Below, in pieces: positions 8,670 through 17,664 of a DNA stretch of 64,000 nt. Made by a program: the position numbers and the translations under genes. The stretch covers positions 124,001 to 188,000 of the forward strand of contig NZ_JZEF01000006.1 in assembly GCF_001013475.1 (NCBI RefSeq). The letters are read 5' to 3'. The stretch comes from Xanthomonas arboricola pv. juglandis (GTDB lineage Bacteria; Pseudomonadota; Gammaproteobacteria; Xanthomonadales; Xanthomonadaceae). Positions within the stretch are counted from its first letter, which is position 1, and each line of letters begins with the position of its first letter. A model generated the notes under the pieces. That model worked only from the letters and a program-made list of their open reading frames with translations, did not search any database and had not been told where the DNA came from.

Positions 8670-11084
8670 TCAGCCCGGTAGCCGCACCCGCACCTGGTAC
8701 GTGCGTCCGGCGACAATGCCGTGCACGCACTGGTCCGGGCAGGCTTCGCCGTCCACCAGCACCTCGATGTCGCGCCGTCCCGGTTCACGCGTCAGCGTCA
8801 CCTCGAACTGCGCGCCGCGGAACTGGCGCGTCACCCGGGCCTGCGACCAGTGCGAGGGCAGCTGCGGGCGGATCGCCAATGCATCGCCTTCGCCGACCAG
8901 CCCGAACAGTCCTTCCAGCACGCAGCGATACACCCAGGCCACCGTGCCGGTGTTGAACAGCTGGCTGGAACGCCCGGCCGTGCGCGGGTACTGGTGCCAG
9001 GCGCCGCGATAGTAGTTGGGCAGCGACACCGGCAGGTGGCCGCGCTGCAGCACGTCCTCGCGGGTGGGGCCGGGCAGCAGCGCGCGCAGGATCTCCCAGG
9101 CGCGGTCGGCTTCGCCGATCTGGTACAGGCTGTACAGGTAGAACGCCGCCGCGTGGTTGTAGACCGCGCCGTTTTCTGCGGCGCCCGGCCACTTCTGCGT
9201 CAACCGCCCCACGTCATCGCGCATGTGCGTGTAGGCCGGGGCCAGCATCACCGGCCCGTACGGCGTATGCAGCTGCTCGCGCACCGCCTCCAGCAAGGCC
9301 GCGCGCTGCGCGCTGTCGGCGGTGCCGGCCAGCAGCGCAAAGCTCTGCGGATTGAGATAGATGCGCCCCTCCACATCCTCGGCGATGCCGAAGCGCACGC
9401 CATCGTCGGTGATGCCGCGCGCATACCAGTTGCCGTCCCATAGCTCGCGGTTGGCATCGGCGTTGATCGCCTGCACGGCCTGCGCAAACGCTTCCGCCTG
9501 CGCGCTTCGCCCATGCGCTGCGCAGATGCCCGACCACAGCCGCAGCGCGTACGCGGTGGCCACGGTGAGCCAGCCGGACACGCCCTTGCCGCGCCAGCCG
9601 ACCATGTTCATCGGGTCGCACCAATCGCCCTGCGCGATGAAACTCAAGCCACGGGCATCGCGCGCGTCCAGCAGCCACTGCATCGCCGCATCCAGTCGCT
9701 CGGCCACGCTGAGCGCCTGTCCATCGTGCGTGCAGACCGCCGCATCGAGCACGCTGGCATCGCCGGTTTCGGCCAGATAGGCGCTCAGGAAGATCGGCAA
9801 CCACACGCAGTGATCGGTATGCGGCACCTGGTTGATGTATTTGAGCTCGGCGCCTTCCACCAGCAGGATGCCATCCGGCATCGCACCGCTGGGCTCCTGC
9901 TGCGAGAGCGCGTGCAACAACGCCGCACGTGCGGTGGCCGGCTGCAGGTAGGCCATGCCCATGTGGTCCTGCAGATAGTTGCGCGTCTGCGGATCGGTGG
10001 TCAGGCGATTGACGTCACCGTGATAGAACACCTGCCGCGGCAGCCAATGGTTGACCAGGTTGTCCAGGGCCGGATCGGGCGTGGCGATCTGCGCGCAACC
10101 CTGCCCGCCCTGCAGATACTGCGAGTAGTCGCGCGCGGCGGCGGCAAAGCCGGCTTCGGACAGATAACGCGCACGCAGCGCGGCGATCTCCGCATCGTCC
10201 TTGGCCGGCCCGAACGCGAAGCGGTATACGTTTGCCGCATCGGCATCCAGCGTCAGCCGATACTGCAACGCGGCGGCCGGGTTCTCGTAGTGCGCATCGC
10301 TGTTGCCCAGCTGCTCGGCCTGGATGGCCGAGGGCGCATGCAGGCCGCCCTCGCCTTCGAAGGCCATCTGCTGCGCGTCCCAGGCCACCGGCGGCTGCTC
10401 ATGCAACAGGAAGGTGCAGTCCTTGAAATCGCGCTGACGGAAATAGTCGTCCACCTTCTGGTACGGCGCCACGCTACGGCAGACGATGCCGCCCAGCGCC
10501 GGCTCGTAAGCGCCGCCCTGATGCATCCACGACATGTAGCCGATCGGGAAGTAGGGATACAGGCTGAGCCGGCGCGTACGCCCGGACTGGTTATGCACGC
10601 GGCATTCCCACAGCTCCACTGCATCGTCGGTGGGCAACGCCACGCACAGTTCCACAACGATGCCGTCGTGACGCACCCGCCAGCGCACATCGTGCTTGCC
10701 CGCGGAAAACGCGAACTGCTCCGGCGTTGCGCGCACCGGTTCGTGCGGCACCGAATACAACGCGCCGGTGTCTTCGTCCTTGAGATAGAAGAAGCGCCCG
10801 GGATGATGCGCGTAGTACGGCTGCTCGGGCATCATGAAGTTGCGTGCTTCCAGCAGCGGCGCATGCGCGTACTTGGCCGGCTCCGGCTGCATGAACTGCC
10901 CGGTGGCATAACCACGGCAGGTCAGCTGTAGCATCATGCGGCGGTTCCACAGGAATCCGCCCGCGTTCGGCATCGCGGTGGGGCTGTAGAGCGCATAACG
11001 CGTGCCGTCGGCGCTGGGTGCCAGCAACGCGGAAAGATCGTCGTCGGACGTGGACCTGGAATCGGCGTGGGAGAGTGCAGACAC
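8670..11084 (-). CDS. GH94 cellobionic acid phosphorylase
   Basis: An 804-residue GH94 phosphorylase, the family length. The N-terminal beta-sandwich (about 1-290) holds [17 protein letters not shown] and [22 protein letters not shown]; the catalytic (alpha/alpha)6 barrel follows. The predicted general acid is Asp about 490 in [11 protein letters not shown], equivalent to the DWNDG Asp of cellobiose phosphorylases. The closest enzyme I know is the characterised X. campestris cellobionic acid phosphorylase, which makes alpha-glucose-1-phosphate and gluconate from cellobionate and phosphate. The start is GTG, 2 bp after the transporter stop, with no better ATG until about residue 38. There is no signal peptide, so it is cytoplasmic. 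The gluconokinase encoded divergently would use the gluconate. Confidence 0.88.
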   Translation of the reverse strand: MSALSHADSRSTSDDDLSALLAPSADGTRYALYSPTAMPNAGGFLWNRRMMLQLTCRGYATGQFMQPEPAKYAHAPLLEARNFMMPEQPYYAHHPGRFFYLKDEDTGALYSVPHEPVRATPEQFAFSAGKHDVRWRVRHDGIVVELCVALPTDDAVELWECRVHNQSGRTRRLSLYPYFPIGYMSWMHQGGAYEPALGGIVCRSVAPYQKVDDYFRQRDFKDCTFLLHEQPPVAWDAQQMAFEGEGGLHAPSAIQAEQLGNSDAHYENPAAALQYRLTLDADAANVYRFAFGPAKDDAEIAALRARYLSEAGFAAAARDYSQYLQGGQGCAQIATPDPALDNLVNHWLPRQVFYHGDVNRLTTDPQTRNYLQDHMGMAYLQPATARAALLHALSQQEPSGAMPDGILLVEGAELKYINQVPHTDHCVWLPIFLSAYLAETGDASVLDAAVCTHDGQALSVAERLDAAMQWLLDARDARGLSFIAQGDWCDPMNMVGWRGKGVSGWLTVATAYALRLWSGICAAHGRSAQAEAFAQAVQAINADANRELWDGNWYARGITDDGVRFGIAEDVEGRIYLNPQSFALLAGTADSAQRAALLEAVREQLHTPYGPVMLAPAYTHMRDDVGRLTQKWPGAAENGAVYNHAAAFYLYSLYQIGEADRAWEILRALLPGPTREDVLQRGHLPVSLPNYYRGAWHQYPRTAGRSSQLFNTGTVAWVYRCVLEGLFGLVGEGDALAIRPQLPSHWSQARVTRQFRGAQFEVTLTREPGRRDIEVLVDGEACPDQCVHGIVAGRTYQVRVRLPG

Positions 11085-11086
11085 GG

Positions 11087-12469
11087 TCAGCGGTGCTCCG
11101 GTTCGTCGCGCTTGCGCGCGGCCAGTTCGTGTTGGATGCGGCGCAACAGGCCATCATCGAGTGGATAGAAACGCACGGTCCAGGCTGCCAGCAGCGCCAC
11201 CGCGCCCGGGATCACCGTCAGCAGCAGCACGATGCCGGTCAACGACCCCGCCGACTGCGCGCTGTTGGCCACATAGCCCATGCCCGCCAGCACCCAGGCG
11301 ATGCCGGCCGACGCCAGCGCACCACCAAGCTTTTGCGAGAAGGTCGCGGCGGCGAAGGTCATCGCGGTGGCGCGCCGGCCGGTGCGCCATTCGGTGTAGT
11401 CGGCGCTGTCGGCATACATCGAAAATGCCAGCGGCGACTTCGGCCCCAATGCCAGCCCGATCAACATGTTCAACGCAAAGATCGCCCACACCGCATCGGC
11501 AGGAATGAAAAACATCAGGCAACTCAACACGCCCACCACCGCCATCAGCGCGGTCATCAACTGGCGCTTGTCCCAATGCCGTGTCAGCAACGGCGTGATC
11601 GCCGCGCCCACTGCCAGCGACACCGAATAGCCACCCAGAAACAGCCCGGTCAGGTCCGGCCGCTGCACGTAGTACTTGAGGTAATACACACCCGCACCAC
11701 CGCGCATGACAATGGTGATCATGATGATCAGCGACAGCACGAACAGCACGCACCACGGCTTGTTCTGCAGCAGGTCGGCGATATCCCGGCGGATCGGCGT
11801 GCGCTGCTGCGGCGGTGGCTGCACGCGCTCGCGCGTGGTCAACGCCACGGTCACGAACAACGCCACCGCCACCGCGCCGTACAGCATCATGGTGCGCTGC
11901 CAGCCCAGTGCATCGTTGCCGGCACCGAACCAGGCCACCAGATCCAGCGTGCAGTAATTCACCAACGTGGTGCCGGCGAATGCGGCGATGAAGCGCAGGC
12001 TGATCAGGCTGGTGCGCTGGCTGCTGTCGGCGGTAATCACGCCGGACAATGCCGAGTACGGAATGCTCACAACGGTGTAGGCCAGCATCATCACCAGGAA
12101 GCTGATCGTGGCCCACCACATGCGTCCGTTCTGATCCAGTGCAGGCGTGGTGTAGGCGAGCACGCCGGTCACCGCCATCGGCACGGCGCCCCACAACAGA
12201 TACGGGCGGAATTTGCCCCAGCGGCTGCGTGTGCGATCGGCCAATGCACCCATCGCCGGATCGGCGATCGCATCGGCGATCTTGGTCAACAGGATCATCG
12301 TGCCCACCGCCGCTGCCGGCAGATGCATGGTGTCGGTGTAGAAGATCAACAGAAACGCCGAGATGTTGGCCCAGTACAGATTCAGGCCCAGATCGCCGGC
12401 GCCGTAGCCCAGCTTTTCGCGCCAGCGCAGGCGCGCCGATGCAGGAGACGTTGCAGGCGATGACGTCAT
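11087..12469 (-). CDS. GPH-family (MelB-like) sugar transporter, probably for cellobionate/aldobionates
   Basis: A 460-residue glycoside-pentoside-hexuronide:cation symporter with about 12 helices. Key features are the N-terminal [20 protein letters not shown], the helix carrying [33 protein letters not shown] (the GPH signature with its charged loop) and [17 protein letters not shown]. The ATG giving [16 protein letters not shown] places the first conserved motif about 15 residues in, as usual. It is in one transcription unit with the GH94 phosphorylase and divergent from gluconokinase, so its substrate is probably cellobionate or a related disaccharide acid; this is inference from context. 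Confidence 0.85.
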   Translation of the reverse strand: MTSSPATSPASARLRWREKLGYGAGDLGLNLYWANISAFLLIFYTDTMHLPAAAVGTMILLTKIADAIADPAMGALADRTRSRWGKFRPYLLWGAVPMAVTGVLAYTTPALDQNGRMWWATISFLVMMLAYTVVSIPYSALSGVITADSSQRTSLISLRFIAAFAGTTLVNYCTLDLVAWFGAGNDALGWQRTMMLYGAVAVALFVTVALTTRERVQPPPQQRTPIRRDIADLLQNKPWCVLFVLSLIIMITIVMRGGAGVYYLKYYVQRPDLTGLFLGGYSVSLAVGAAITPLLTRHWDKRQLMTALMAVVGVLSCLMFFIPADAVWAIFALNMLIGLALGPKSPLAFSMYADSADYTEWRTGRRATAMTFAAATFSQKLGGALASAGIAWVLAGMGYVANSAQSAGSLTGIVLLLTVIPGAVALLAAWTVRFYPLDDGLLRRIQHELAARKRDEPEHR

Positions 12470-12586
12470 CGGCAGACCTTGGAGTGCGTTGAACCCGGCC
12501 GAGCGCGCCGTTACGCTGGGCGGCCCGCTCACCTGGCGAGGAGCGCCGACGCTACACCACGCATCGACTGCCGCCAACGTGAAATC

Positions 12587-12599
12587 CGGCAAAATGCCG
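12587..12599. promoter_or_regulatory. Short inverted repeat upstream of gluconokinase
   Basis: CGGCA-AAA-TGCCG lies 29 bp before the gntK start in the 158-bp gap shared with the divergent transporter operon. A TATAAC-like box follows at about 12614-12619. It could be an operator or promoter element for the two units, but the repeat is short. Confidence 0.3.
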
Positions 12600-12627
12600 A
12601 ATCGATCCGGAGATATAACCTGACGTG

Positions 12628-13212
12628 ATGGACACCGCTGCCCCCGCTACACCCGCGTCCGCTTCGCCCCTGGCCATCGTGGTGATGGGCGTTTCCGGCA
12701 GCGGCAAGACCACCATCGCGCAGGCCCTGGCAGCGCATTACGGCTACCGTTTTCTGGATGCCGACGACTACCACAGCATGGCCGCACGCGCGCAGATGGC
12801 CGCCGGCCAGCCACTCACCGATGCGATGCGTCTGCCGTGGGTGGAGTTGCTGGCGGCCACCTTGCGCGACTGCGTACAGGCCGGCGAGTCGGTGGTGCTC
12901 GCGTTCTCGGGCTTGCGCGGCACGCACCGTCAATTGCTGCGCCGCAGCGGCATTCCGATCCGCTTCGTGTTCCTGCACGCGGCCCCGCACGTGATCGCCG
13001 CGCGCCTGAGCGCACGCGCCGGCCACTTCATGCCGGCCAGCCTGCTGGACAGCCAGTTGCAGACCCTGGAATTGCCGTTGGACGAAGCCGATGTGGTGTC
13101 GGTGGATGTGGACGCCACGGTGGCGGAGGTGGTGCAGGACGCGATCGCGCAGTTGGCGCTGATCGCTCCCGCTGCAGTGCACACCGCCGTGCCCTCGCCT
13201 CAAAGCGCATAA
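12628..13212 (+). CDS. gntK: Gluconokinase
   Basis: A 194-residue P-loop kinase of the GntK/IdnK type. The Walker A motif is VVMGVSGSGKTTIAQALA (residues about 19-36), followed by FLDADDYHS, TDAMRLPWVELL, and AFSGLRGTHRQLLR in place of the common SALKxxYRD. It phosphorylates D-gluconate to 6-phosphogluconate, feeding the Entner-Doudoroff and pentose phosphate routes. The ATG at 12628 follows directly on an in-frame GTG. It is divergent from the GH94/transporter operon, whose phosphorolysis product is gluconate, so the three genes form one pathway. The C-terminal tail extends about 20 residues beyond the core. Confidence 0.93.
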   Translation: MDTAAPATPASASPLAIVVMGVSGSGKTTIAQALAAHYGYRFLDADDYHSMAARAQMAAGQPLTDAMRLPWVELLAATLRDCVQAGESVVLAFSGLRGTHRQLLRRSGIPIRFVFLHAAPHVIAARLSARAGHFMPASLLDSQLQTLELPLDEADVVSVDVDATVAEVVQDAIAQLALIAPAAVHTAVPSPQSA

Positions 13213-13270
13213 CGCGCCGGATAGCGCAGCTACCTGGCTATTTCCTTCTCCCAGCGGGAGAAGGTGCCCT

Positions 13271-14113
13271 GAAGGGGCGAATGAGGGGACGCGCGAAGCC
13301 TCGTGCATTTTGACGACACAGAAGCTTCGCTCCATACCCTCACCCCACCCCCGCTCCACGCCCCGGCCCGCGTTTACGACGCGGGCGCTCCAAGGCACGC
13401 GCGCCAGTGGCGCGCAAACCGTGCCTTCTCGCCCCGCCCGAAGGGGCGGATGAGGGGACGTGCGAAGCCTCGTGCATTTTGACGACACAGAAGCTTCGCC
13501 CCGTGCCCTCACCCCAACCCCGCTCCGAGCCCCGGCCCGCGTTTGCGACGCGGGCGCTCCAAGGCACGCGCGCCAGTGGCGCGCAAACCGTGCCTTCTCG
13601 CCCCGCCCGAAGGGGCGGATGAGGGGACGTGCGAAGCCTCGTGCATTTTGACGACACAGAAGCTTCGCCCCGTGCCCTCACCCCAACCCCGCTCCGAGCC
13701 CCGGCCCGCGTTTGCGACGCGGGCGCTCCAAGGCACGCGCGCCAGTGGCGCGCAAACCGTGCCTTCTCGCCCCGCCCGAAGGGGCGGATGAGGGGACGTG
13801 CGAAGCCTCGTGCATTTTGACGACACAGAAGCTTCGCCCCGTGCCCTCACCCCAACCCCGCTCCGAGCCCCGGCCCGCGTTTGCGACGCGGGCGCTCCAA
13901 GGCACGCGCGCCAGTGGCGCGCAAACCGTGCCTTCTCGCCCCGCCCGAAGGGGCGGATGAGGGGACGTGCGAAGCCTCGTGCATTTTGACGACACAGAAG
14001 CTTCGCCCCGTGCCCTCACCCCAACCCCGCTCCGAGCCCCGGCCCGCGTTTGCGACGCGGGCGCTCCAAGGCACGCGCGCCAGTGGCGCGCAAACCGTGC
14101 CTTCTCGCCCCGC
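13271..14113. repeat. Tandem array: five copies of a 169-bp unit
   Basis: The unit begins GAAGGGGCGGATGAGGGGAC at 13440 and repeats at 13609, 13778 and 13947, exactly 169 bp apart. A first, diverged copy begins at 13271. Copies 2-5 are essentially identical. Each holds the palindrome-rich blocks GCGTTTGCGACGCGGGCGC and GGCACGCGCGCCAGTGGCGC found singly at other intergenic sites (33.4 kb and, inverted, 57.4 kb). The repeats generate overlapping open frames with identical peptides, which I regard as non-coding. The array lies between gntK and the PQQ-propeller gene. Confidence 0.95.
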
Positions 14114-14455
14114 AGGGAGAAGGGCTGTTCAACACAGTGGCCAGCCTCACAAGGTGGCGCAAAATTTCCTGGTTACTTTTTGCAGACCATTGATTTGCGT
14201 GCAAATACGCATGCATCGCGGCTAATCATTTTTTCTATCGCAGCGGCCGCCGATAGTGATGAATCATCAGCATTTGTGCGAATAGCGAACACGTTGAACG
14301 CAATTTTTTCGAGCTGGTGGCACCAGATGCGAGCGGACCCGACCGTTGAATGAATGCGGGAAGGTGCGTGTGTTGCACGGTCGCCACAATCGGCCATCTT
14401 CACTCGGCAGATCCGGGGGGATCCAGCGCTTCCTTCCATCTATGGACATGCCGTG
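14114..14455. other. A+T-richer leader upstream of the PQQ-propeller gene
   Basis: Noticeably more A+T-rich than its surroundings. It contains short symmetric sequences: CTATCG...CGATAG at 14235-14256 and TGATGA-A-TCATCA at 14257-14269. These may be promoter or operator elements of the following gene, but no consensus could be assigned. Confidence 0.4.
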
Positions 14456-16186
14456 ATGACAAATTCAATTCGCCGCTTGCGATTTCGCAGTTTGACGCTC
14501 ATTCCCTGCCTGCTTGCCAGCGCAGTGGCTTTCGCCCAGGCCGGCTCCGCAACCGCACAACAGTCGGTGTCGTCGCTGGATACCCAGGCTTTTGCACGCT
14601 CCGGCCAGATCTGGCGCAGCTTCGGCAATCAGCTGCCGTTCGCCAGCCCCACCAGCTGGACCACCGCCGGCGGCGGCTACTTGAACCAGCGCTTCGCGCC
14701 GGGCGAGTGGAAGATCAACCGCACCACCGTCAAAGGCCTCAAGCCGGCCTGGACCCTGACCACCACCGGCGACATCTCGGCCACGCCGAGCGTGGAAGGT
14801 GGAACGTTGTATGTGCCCGACTGGGGCGGCACGCTGTATAGCGTCGACACCCAGACCGGCAAACCGAACTGGCAGGCCAAGTTGTCCGACTACACCGGCA
14901 ATACCAACTCGGTGACGCGCAACACGCCGGCCATCAGTGCCAACAGCATCATCGTCGGCGACCAGGCCGCCGGCACCGTGCTGGCGATCGACAAGAAGAC
15001 CGGCAAGCTGTTGTGGAAGACCACCGCCGAAGCCAACCCGCAGGCGCGCATCACCTCCTCGCCGGTGATCTACGGCAACCGCGTGTACGTGCCCGTGTCC
15101 TCCGGCGACTGGGGCAACCTGGACCCGACCCACACCTTCAGTTTCCGCGGCAGCGTGGTGGCGCTGGATCTGAACACCGGCAAGAAAGTATGGCAGTTCT
15201 ACAACGTGCCCGAGGGCTATACCGGTGCATCGGTGTGGGGCCAGGTGGCGATCGACCCAATCAACCGCCGCCTGTATTTCGGCACCGGCAACAACTACAA
15301 CATTCCCGCCAGCGTGGGTAACTGCGTCTCCAACGCACGCTCCTACCGCGGCAGCGAACTCACCGTGCAGGACGAACTGGCGTGCATGGCGCCGGACAAC
15401 TACGTCGACTCGGTAATCTCGCTGAATCTGGACACCGGCAAGCTGGTCTGGGCCGACCGTGCACAAGGCTACGACGCCTGGAACCTGTCGTGCCTCGTGG
15501 CGCCCACCAATGGCCTGTGCCCGAACACCCAGGCAACCAACCTGACCGGTCCTGATTACGACTTCGGCGGCGCCGGCGTGCAGCTGTTCACCGTGTGGCG
15601 CGACGGCAAGGCCCAGCAGCTGGTTGGCGCAGGGCAGAAGAGCGGCATCTACTGGGCCTTCGACGCCAAGACCGGTGCCAAGGTGTGGTCGACCCAGGTC
15701 GGCCCCGGTGGCGCCACCGGCGGCGTCGAGTGGGGCACTGCGTTCGATCCGTACAAGTCGCAGGTCTATGTGGCCATCAACAACAGCACCAACGCCACCT
15801 ATACGCTGGGGCCTGCGAATACCCAGAGCCACAACGGCGGCTCGTGGGCAGCGCTGGATGCCGCCACCGGCAGGATCAAGTGGCAGGTCAAGGTGCCCGG
15901 CATCAACCGCGTGAATCCGAACGTACCGGCCGGTGGCCAGGGCTCGCTGACGGTGTCGCCGAACCTGCTCTACGCCGGTTCGATGGCCGGCAATATGGTC
16001 GCCCTGGATACCGACACCGGCGCCACGCTGTGGAACCACGACGCCACCGGCTCGGTAATCAGTTCGCCGGCCATCGTGGACGGTGCGCTGTACTGGGGCG
16101 CCGGCTACGACCTCTTCAACTTCGGCACTGCCGCAACGGCCAACCAGCTGACCAAGTTCGTGCCGGAGGCCAGCCCGGCCAAGTAA
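14456..16186 (+). CDS. Secreted PQQ-dependent dehydrogenase-like beta-propeller (polyvinyl alcohol dehydrogenase type)
   Basis: A 576-residue exported protein. The signal peptide is about residues 1-28 (MTNSIRRLRFRSLTLIPCLL then ASAVAFA). The rest is a PQQ propeller with blade motifs such as GTLYSVDTQTGKPNWQAKL, GTVLAIDKKTGKLLWK, GSVVALDLNTGKKVW and GNMVALDTDTGATLW. The overall pattern, with RFAPGEWKINRTTV near the N-terminus and GQKSGIYWAFDAKTGAKVW, resembles polyvinyl alcohol dehydrogenase-like proteins. No CXXCH heme motif is present, so electrons would leave through a separate cytochrome, or the protein may not be a dehydrogenase. Four cysteines in the NCVSNARS...DELACMAP...LSCLVAPTNGLCP region could form disulfides. 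Monocistronic; substrate unknown. Confidence 0.78.
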   Translation: MTNSIRRLRFRSLTLIPCLLASAVAFAQAGSATAQQSVSSLDTQAFARSGQIWRSFGNQLPFASPTSWTTAGGGYLNQRFAPGEWKINRTTVKGLKPAWTLTTTGDISATPSVEGGTLYVPDWGGTLYSVDTQTGKPNWQAKLSDYTGNTNSVTRNTPAISANSIIVGDQAAGTVLAIDKKTGKLLWKTTAEANPQARITSSPVIYGNRVYVPVSSGDWGNLDPTHTFSFRGSVVALDLNTGKKVWQFYNVPEGYTGASVWGQVAIDPINRRLYFGTGNNYNIPASVGNCVSNARSYRGSELTVQDELACMAPDNYVDSVISLNLDTGKLVWADRAQGYDAWNLSCLVAPTNGLCPNTQATNLTGPDYDFGGAGVQLFTVWRDGKAQQLVGAGQKSGIYWAFDAKTGAKVWSTQVGPGGATGGVEWGTAFDPYKSQVYVAINNSTNATYTLGPANTQSHNGGSWAALDAATGRIKWQVKVPGINRVNPNVPAGGQGSLTVSPNLLYAGSMAGNMVALDTDTGATLWNHDATGSVISSPAIVDGALYWGAGYDLFNFGTAATANQLTKFVPEASPAK

Positions 16187-16233
16187 GCGTCAACCCATGT
16201 GATCTGCGGCGAGCGACGCGCAATCACGGCAGA

Positions 16234-16262
16234 ACGACGGCGCCACCTTCGGGTGGCGTCGT
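16234..16262. terminator. Hairpin with TTCG tetraloop between convergent genes
   Basis: ACGACGGCGCCACC-TTCG-GGTGGCGTCGT folds into a stem with a small bulge and a stable UUCG loop. It sits 47 bp after the PQQ-propeller stop and just before the end of the opposing operon. There is no long U-tract, but the position suits termination. Confidence 0.6.
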
Positions 16263-16276
16263 TGTGTGTCACGCCG

Positions 16277-16504
16277 CTACAGCCGCGTGACCTGGCACAA
16301 GCGGATCTGCCCCGCCTCCAGCCCATGCGCCTCCGCCGCACGGCGGCGCAACGCGGTGACCAGCCCGGCGGCATCCAGCACGCCATCGGCAGGCACGTCC
16401 ACGCTATGGGCCAGTTGCCCCCATAGCACCGGCCGACCGTCGCAATAGCCCTCGTAGTCGGCGAAGTAATGCAGCTGGCGCAGCTCAGGTACCGACGTGG
16501 ACAT
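16277..16504 (-). CDS. Small hypothetical protein, third gene of the dehydroquinase-like operon
   Basis: A 75-residue protein starting MSTSVPELRQLHYFADYEGY and ending IRLCQVTRL. Its ATG lies 20 bp inside the end of the preceding gene, in another frame, indicating tight translational coupling. There is no signal peptide or membrane helix; the middle part (VLDAAGLVTALRRRAAEAHGL) is predicted helical. I do not recognise the family. Conserved coupling to two dehydroquinase-like proteins would suggest a partner subunit, which is speculation. Confidence 0.6.
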   Translation of the reverse strand: MSTSVPELRQLHYFADYEGYCDGRPVLWGQLAHSVDVPADGVLDAAGLVTALRRRAAEAHGLEAGQIRLCQVTRL

Positions 16505-16934
16505 CACCCTGGATCTCCGTGCAGCCCAGATGTTCCAACGCAATTTCCAGCCCGAGCAGATAGCTCTGCGCGCAGTAGCCGCGCACCGTCGCAATGCGTT
16601 GCCCAAAGCCGTCCGGCAGGCAACGCTCCGGCCGGTCCACGCTGTCGTCGTGGGCCTCCACGAACGGATACGGCAGCGCGCTGAGCACACGATGCAGACG
16701 CACGCTGTCCACGCAACTGCCCGGATCGATCAACGCGATTTCCATCCGTGCCTGACCGGCCACACGCAAGGCATCCAGCAACTCCTGCTCGGATCCGCAA
16801 GCACGCAAGGCCACCGTCTTGCCCGCGGCAACGGCACACTGCACGAGCTGCCGAATGACGGCCCGCGGCAACGGCTGCGGCCCACGCACCAGCGGCATCG
16901 CCGCCTCCGGCCCACGCACGATCATGATCGACAT
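16485..16934 (-). CDS. Type II 3-dehydroquinase-like protein, probably inactive paralogue
   Basis: A 149-residue protein starting MSIMIVRGPEAAMPLVRG. Its second half follows the pattern of type II dehydroquinases (AroQ): IALIDPGSCVDSVRLHRVLS corresponds to INPGAYTHTSVALRDAL, PYPFVEAHDDS to IPFVEVHLSN, and TVRGYCAQSYLLGLEIALEHL to the C-terminal helix. The N-terminal hGPNLNLLG loop is replaced by RGPEAAMPLVRG and the catalytic Asn-Pro-Gly-Ala by Asp-Pro-Gly-Ser, so normal dehydroquinase chemistry is doubtful. It lies 10 bp downstream of a second AroQ-like gene and overlaps the next small gene. The family assignment rests on manual pattern matching. Confidence 0.55.
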   Translation of the reverse strand: MSIMIVRGPEAAMPLVRGPQPLPRAVIRQLVQCAVAAGKTVALRACGSEQELLDALRVAGQARMEIALIDPGSCVDSVRLHRVLSALPYPFVEAHDDSVDRPERCLPDGFGQRIATVRGYCAQSYLLGLEIALEHLGCTEIQGDVHVGT

Positions 16935-16944
16935 GGCGGCCTCC

Positions 16945-17379
16945 TCAGGCAGCGGCGCGCAAGGGCGCGCACAGCAACGGCAGACAACGCGCCGCAATAC
17001 CCAATGACATCGCATAGGCGCGCGGCGCATCGTGCGGCGTAATCACCACCGCCAGCGGCGCATGCTGCGGATGCAACCATGGCTCCAGTTCGTGCGCCGC
17101 ATCGGTGTGCAACTCAATGTAGCGTGCAGGCAGCGCATCCAGTGCGGCACGCAATGCGGTCGCATGCACCTGCGCACGCTCGGAGGCCGACAAATCGCCC
17201 GAATCCAGCAGCACCAGCTCCACCTCGGCATCGCCACCAGCCGCCTGCAAGCCGGCGATCAAGCCACCGACATCGGCACACGCCAGCGTGCGCAGCGCAC
17301 GTCCCGCACACTCGGGCAGCTGTATCGGCGCCATCTGCGCCGGATCGGCCTGCGGACCTTGCAAAATCAGGATACACAT
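16945..17379 (-). CDS. Type II 3-dehydroquinase-like protein, divergent paralogue
   Basis: A 144-residue protein starting MCILILQGPQADPAQMAPIQ. It is the first gene of a three-gene operon. The N-terminal strand and loop ILQGPQAD parallels the AroQ hGPNLN signature, ELVLLDSGDLSASERAQVHATALRAAL parallels the INPGAYTHTS helix region with altered residues, and PARYIELHTDAAHE keeps the EVH His. The following Arg-containing motif is lost. It is shorter and clearly more diverged than a functional AroQ. A regulatory or binding role is possible. Two CTCTTTATGCCCG direct repeats lie upstream. Confidence 0.5.
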   Translation of the reverse strand: MCILILQGPQADPAQMAPIQLPECAGRALRTLACADVGGLIAGLQAAGGDAEVELVLLDSGDLSASERAQVHATALRAALDALPARYIELHTDAAHELEPWLHPQHAPLAVVITPHDAPRAYAMSLGIAARCLPLLCAPLRAAA

Positions 17380-17664
17380 CGTGTTCGACTCAACGCACTA
17401 CAGTGCGGGAGTGCCAAGGTAGGCCTGCCGGGCATAAAGAGGCTATTTGCACCCTGGCGTGCGGGCATAAAGAGTGCGTAATGCCTGCCCGATGCCGGGC
17501 GTGTCCTGCCCGCAACATCGCGCGCCGGCTATAGATAACCGCAGCGCTCGACGTAGCCGTGCCTAACGCACGGCCGATCATCCTGGACATCCGCGTTGCG
17601 TCATGTCCTGACCTGACGCAATACAACACCACACACCATCGATGCGCCGATGCACGACGGGCGA
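17380..17664. promoter_or_regulatory. Upstream region of the dehydroquinase-like operon with direct repeats
   Basis: On the minus strand, CTCTTTATGCCCG occurs twice (complement at 17430-17442 and 17464-17476), about 34 bp apart and 50-100 bp before the first gene. Spacing near three helical turns could suit a regulator or paired promoter elements. Nothing else is recognisable up to the tamB stop. Confidence 0.35.

Noticed and set aside
13340..14074. Repeated 75-113-residue open frames in the tandem array, as a possible repeat protein
   Set aside because: They are generated by a 169-bp period, which shifts frame in each unit, and the copies lack a proper start context; the array is better explained as non-coding repeats.
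13271..14113. CRISPR array
   Set aside because: The repeats are contiguous with no variable spacers and no cas genes are nearby.
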